This document shows, one piece after another, positions 61,855 to 64,000 of a DNA stretch of 64,000 nt. The notes under the pieces were generated by a model. It saw only the letters and a program-made list of their open reading frames with translations, did no database searches and was not told the DNA's origin. A program made the translations under genes and the position numbers. Position 1 is the first letter of the stretch. Each line of letters starts with the position of its first letter. Origin of the DNA: Staphylococcus sp. IVB6240 (lineage in GTDB: Bacteria; Bacillota; Bacilli; Staphylococcales; Staphylococcaceae); the NCBI RefSeq assembly GCF_025558425.1, contig NZ_CP094718.1, positions 1,302,001 through 1,366,000 on the forward strand, given 5' to 3'.

Positions 61855-62349
61855 TTAAATGTTGCGATATGCTTCTAATGCTGCATCAAAGTTTGGGAAA
61901 TCAGTACCTTCAGGAACAATCTCCTTATAAACAACTTTATTGTTTTCGTCTAAAACAAAAACAGCGCGTGCTAATAACATTAAGCCATCCATTAAAACAC
62001 CATAGTTTTTAGCAAATGAATGTGCTTGGTAGTCACTTAAAGTAATGACATTATCTAAGCCGTTACTTGCACACCATCTTTTTTGTGCAAATGGTAAATC
62101 TGCAGAGATTGTTAATACATAACCATCTTCATCATTTGCTGATTCATTAAATTGACGTGTTTGTTGATCACATACGCCAGTATCAATAGAAGGTACCACA
62201 CTGATTAACTTCTTCTTGCCATCGTAGTCTGCAAGTGTTACTGGGTTTAATCCTTGATCAACTACCGTAAAATCTGGAGCTTGATCGTTTACGTTAACTT
62301 CATTCCCAATCAAGTCAATAGGTGATTGTTTAAATGTAATTTGTGCCAT
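61855..62349 (-). CDS. tpx: Thiol peroxidase
   Basis: Atypical 2-Cys peroxiredoxin that reduces peroxides via thioredoxin. The peroxidatic Cys60 is in [12 protein letters not shown] and the resolving Cys93 in [10 protein letters not shown]. 164 residues. AAGGAGG precedes the ATG. Last gene of a probable sppA-RDD-tpx operon: the gap to the RDD gene is 12 bases. Confidence 0.96.
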   Translation of the reverse strand: MAQITFKQSPIDLIGNEVNVNDQAPDFTVVDQGLNPVTLADYDGKKKLISVVPSIDTGVCDQQTRQFNESANDEDGYVLTISADLPFAQKRWCASNGLDNVITLSDYQAHSFAKNYGVLMDGLMLLARAVFVLDENNKVVYKEIVPEGTDFPNFDAALEAYRNI

Positions 62350-62361
62350 TTGAGTTCCTCC

Positions 62362-62973
62362 TTAAATATACGTTTCTTTCTCATTATAACGACTTTGCTT
62401 TGAATACGCATCCATTTCCGTTCTATTTTCAATAATTTGCTTGAGATATTTTTGTCTCACAACAACAGTGTCTGCAAAATAATCATGAACACCAATATGT
62501 TTCGGTGTAAAGATAACAGCCAAATATGGTAAACCTAGCATCACATTCGAGATAATGCGTCCAATCCACTCTCTCATTAAGACATCCGCCCATGATAAGG
62601 TCTTAATTTGCTTCGTATACACCTTAATTCCCATGATTATCTTACCTAACGTTTGTTGGAAGAAACGAGTCATAAGTACAAAATATAGGAAGTAAAAGAG
62701 TGCTTCTATCATATTTGCCATATTGAAGTAAGAAATCCAAAGTTGCCATTCATCCATGCCAGTCAAAGCAAACAAAGGTTTTAATAACATTTGTTTAACC
62801 GCCCATAAAACCATAATATCAATGACATAACTTAAAAAACGACGACCAAAACCTGCATACAAAAAGGCATCTAATTCATATGGACTTAACGACAAAGTGA
62901 CGTCTCTTTGATGTGCTGTTTTACTTCTTTGACTTGTCGGGTTGGTATTTTCAATATACTTCTCTTCATTCAT
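62362..62973 (-). CDS. RDD-family membrane protein
   Basis: 203 residues with the RDD domain: AGFGRRFLSYVIDIMVLW carries the Arg and Asp pair, then three helices and a late QTLGKIIMGIKV. The role is unknown; proposed for transport. Nine bases after sppA, with the ribosome site overlapping the sppA end, so it is co-transcribed. Confidence 0.88.
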   Translation of the reverse strand: MNEEKYIENTNPTSQRSKTAHQRDVTLSLSPYELDAFLYAGFGRRFLSYVIDIMVLWAVKQMLLKPLFALTGMDEWQLWISYFNMANMIEALFYFLYFVLMTRFFQQTLGKIIMGIKVYTKQIKTLSWADVLMREWIGRIISNVMLGLPYLAVIFTPKHIGVHDYFADTVVVRQKYLKQIIENRTEMDAYSKQSRYNEKETYI

Positions 62974-62982
62974 ATATTACAC

Positions 62983-63969
62983 CTACCCTTCATATTTATA
63001 CATCGGTCTTGTTTGTGATTCGTTATTTAAAATAGATTTGATTTGTTCAACATCAGCTCGAATGCCTTTGAAAAAGCTCTTCGCACCGAATAATGAGCCG
63101 AATCCCATGTCTGATTCATCATAGCTAATCACTTGTGCATCTTTTGCTTTAATTGCTTTTTTCAAATCTTTTAATGTCGCTTCCTCATAACCAATTTCAT
63201 CAATAAGGCCATTGCCTTTTGCTTGTTGTGCACTATAGATACGTCCATCTGCTAACTGTCGCACTTTTGATTCAGACATATCGCGTCCTTTTACGATGAC
63301 ATCGATAAACTGATCATAGCTATCTTTATTAATCGATTGTAAAATCTCACGCTCTTCTTGTGTCATTTCTTTCGTTGGACTCATGATATCTTTATGTTCG
63401 CCTGATTTGATTGTATTTGATTTCACACCGATGTTGCTCAATAACTCTGAATAATCAACTGCTTGAGAAATTACACCGATAGATCCAGTCATGGTTTGTG
63501 GTCCTGCATAAATTTTATCTGCAGGTGCGGATATGTAATAACCTCCTGATGCTGCCATCGTTTCCATTTGTACATAGATTTTTTTACCAGAATCTTTAAC
63601 ATCTTTTAATTTCTGATAAAATTCATCACTAGCATATGTACTGCCACCCGGGCTATCAACTGTTAAAAGGACACCTTTAATTGTATCATCTTTCTTAATT
63701 GCTTCTAATTTTTTGAGTGCCGCTTGATGATCATAACCTTGTGCGGCAAATAAACCACCACTCACCATATCAACAATTTCACCTTTTACTGATATTTTAG
63801 CAATTTGTTTGCTACCATTTCCTTCTTCAACTACAGTACTTGTTGGTTCATTTAATGATGAAATATTAGAATTAAACACAGATGATGCAAGCGTTGTAAC
63901 CGCACTGGTCAAGATACCACTTAGTACAATTACAACAGCAATAATGATTGCTACAATGCGTTTCGACAT
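62983..63969 (-). CDS. sppA: Signal peptide peptidase SppA
   Basis: Membrane-anchored serine protease that degrades cleaved signal peptides. One N-terminal helix (about 5-28). The catalytic Ser141 is in MAASGGYYIS and the Lys193 general base in SGEHKDIMSP. The VDSPGGS and TGSIGVIS blocks are present. The short form of 328 residues acts as an octamer. The start is ATG at 63969, with AAGGAG upstream; a GTG four codons earlier overlaps that site. First gene of the operon with RDD and tpx. Confidence 0.95.
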   Translation of the reverse strand: MSKRIVAIIIAVVIVLSGILTSAVTTLASSVFNSNISSLNEPTSTVVEEGNGSKQIAKISVKGEIVDMVSGGLFAAQGYDHQAALKKLEAIKKDDTIKGVLLTVDSPGGSTYASDEFYQKLKDVKDSGKKIYVQMETMAASGGYYISAPADKIYAGPQTMTGSIGVISQAVDYSELLSNIGVKSNTIKSGEHKDIMSPTKEMTQEEREILQSINKDSYDQFIDVIVKGRDMSESKVRQLADGRIYSAQQAKGNGLIDEIGYEEATLKDLKKAIKAKDAQVISYDESDMGFGSLFGAKSFFKGIRADVEQIKSILNNESQTRPMYKYEG

Positions 63970-64000
63970 ATAAATACTCACTCCTTAAATTTTTGTTTGG

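Overview
This is a 64 kb piece of a Staphylococcus chromosome made almost entirely of core genes. The genus is clear from adjacent femA and femB (pentaglycine interpeptide synthesis), msrR, mprF, cvfB, the sosA/lexA pair, a SarA-type regulator and a membrane-anchored thermonuclease. ParC carries Asp at position 84, where S. aureus has Glu. Together with several absences compared with S. aureus, this points to a non-aureus species, perhaps of the intermedius/schleiferi/hyicus group; the species call is inference. I see no phage, insertion sequence, CRISPR array, tRNA or rRNA.

Layout. 1-1.4 kb: 3'-truncated asd (minus strand) behind a lysine riboswitch. 1.6-6.6 kb: ABC-F ATPase, cvfB, pepF and a small membrane protein. 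6.6-7.7 kb: AT-rich non-coding stretch. 7.7-16 kb: femB/femA, tyrA, a UmuC-type polymerase, a Spo0M-like protein, a 4-OT-like tautomerase, msrR and msrA. 16-25 kb: mprF, an AI-2E-family permease, ptsG with its antiterminator glcT, and alsT. 25-31 kb: parE-parC, plsY, a HesB-like protein and a thioesterase. 31-41 kb: acnA, opuD-type betaine carrier, mscL, sbcD-sbcC and a CcdC-like protein. 41-51 kb: yneF, tkt, a DUF896 protein, sosA/lexA, guaC, rpsN/rpmG, katA, an amino acid permease and a small unknown. 51-57 kb: Cof-type phosphatase, hom-thrC-thrB and a divergent aspartokinase. 57.6-59.3 kb: SarA-family regulator, nuclease and two small membrane proteins. 59.4-64 kb: ackA, a YtxK-type methyltransferase, tpx, an RDD protein and sppA.

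How the genes work together. Three loci carry LexA operators (sosA/lexA, the UmuC-type polymerase, parE-parC), so the window holds a sizeable part of an SOS regulon. Metal and redox control is visible at rpsN/rpmG (Zur-like operator), katA (PerR box) and acnA (CcpA cre plus a Fur-like palindrome). Cell-wall and envelope functions (FemAB, MsrR, MprF, PlsY) and aspartate-family amino acid synthesis (asd, hom, thrC, thrB, aspartokinase) are the other themes.

The window looks largely ordinary. The most unusual signals are: a possible lysC deletion scar between the lysine riboswitch and asd; a 133-bp nested inverted repeat upstream of mprF; an orphan terminator upstream of parE that may end a small RNA; a tautomerase whose catalytic Pro1 is Ser; and a SarA-family gene next to the nuclease. 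Statements about gene order in S. aureus come from memory and are marked as inference.
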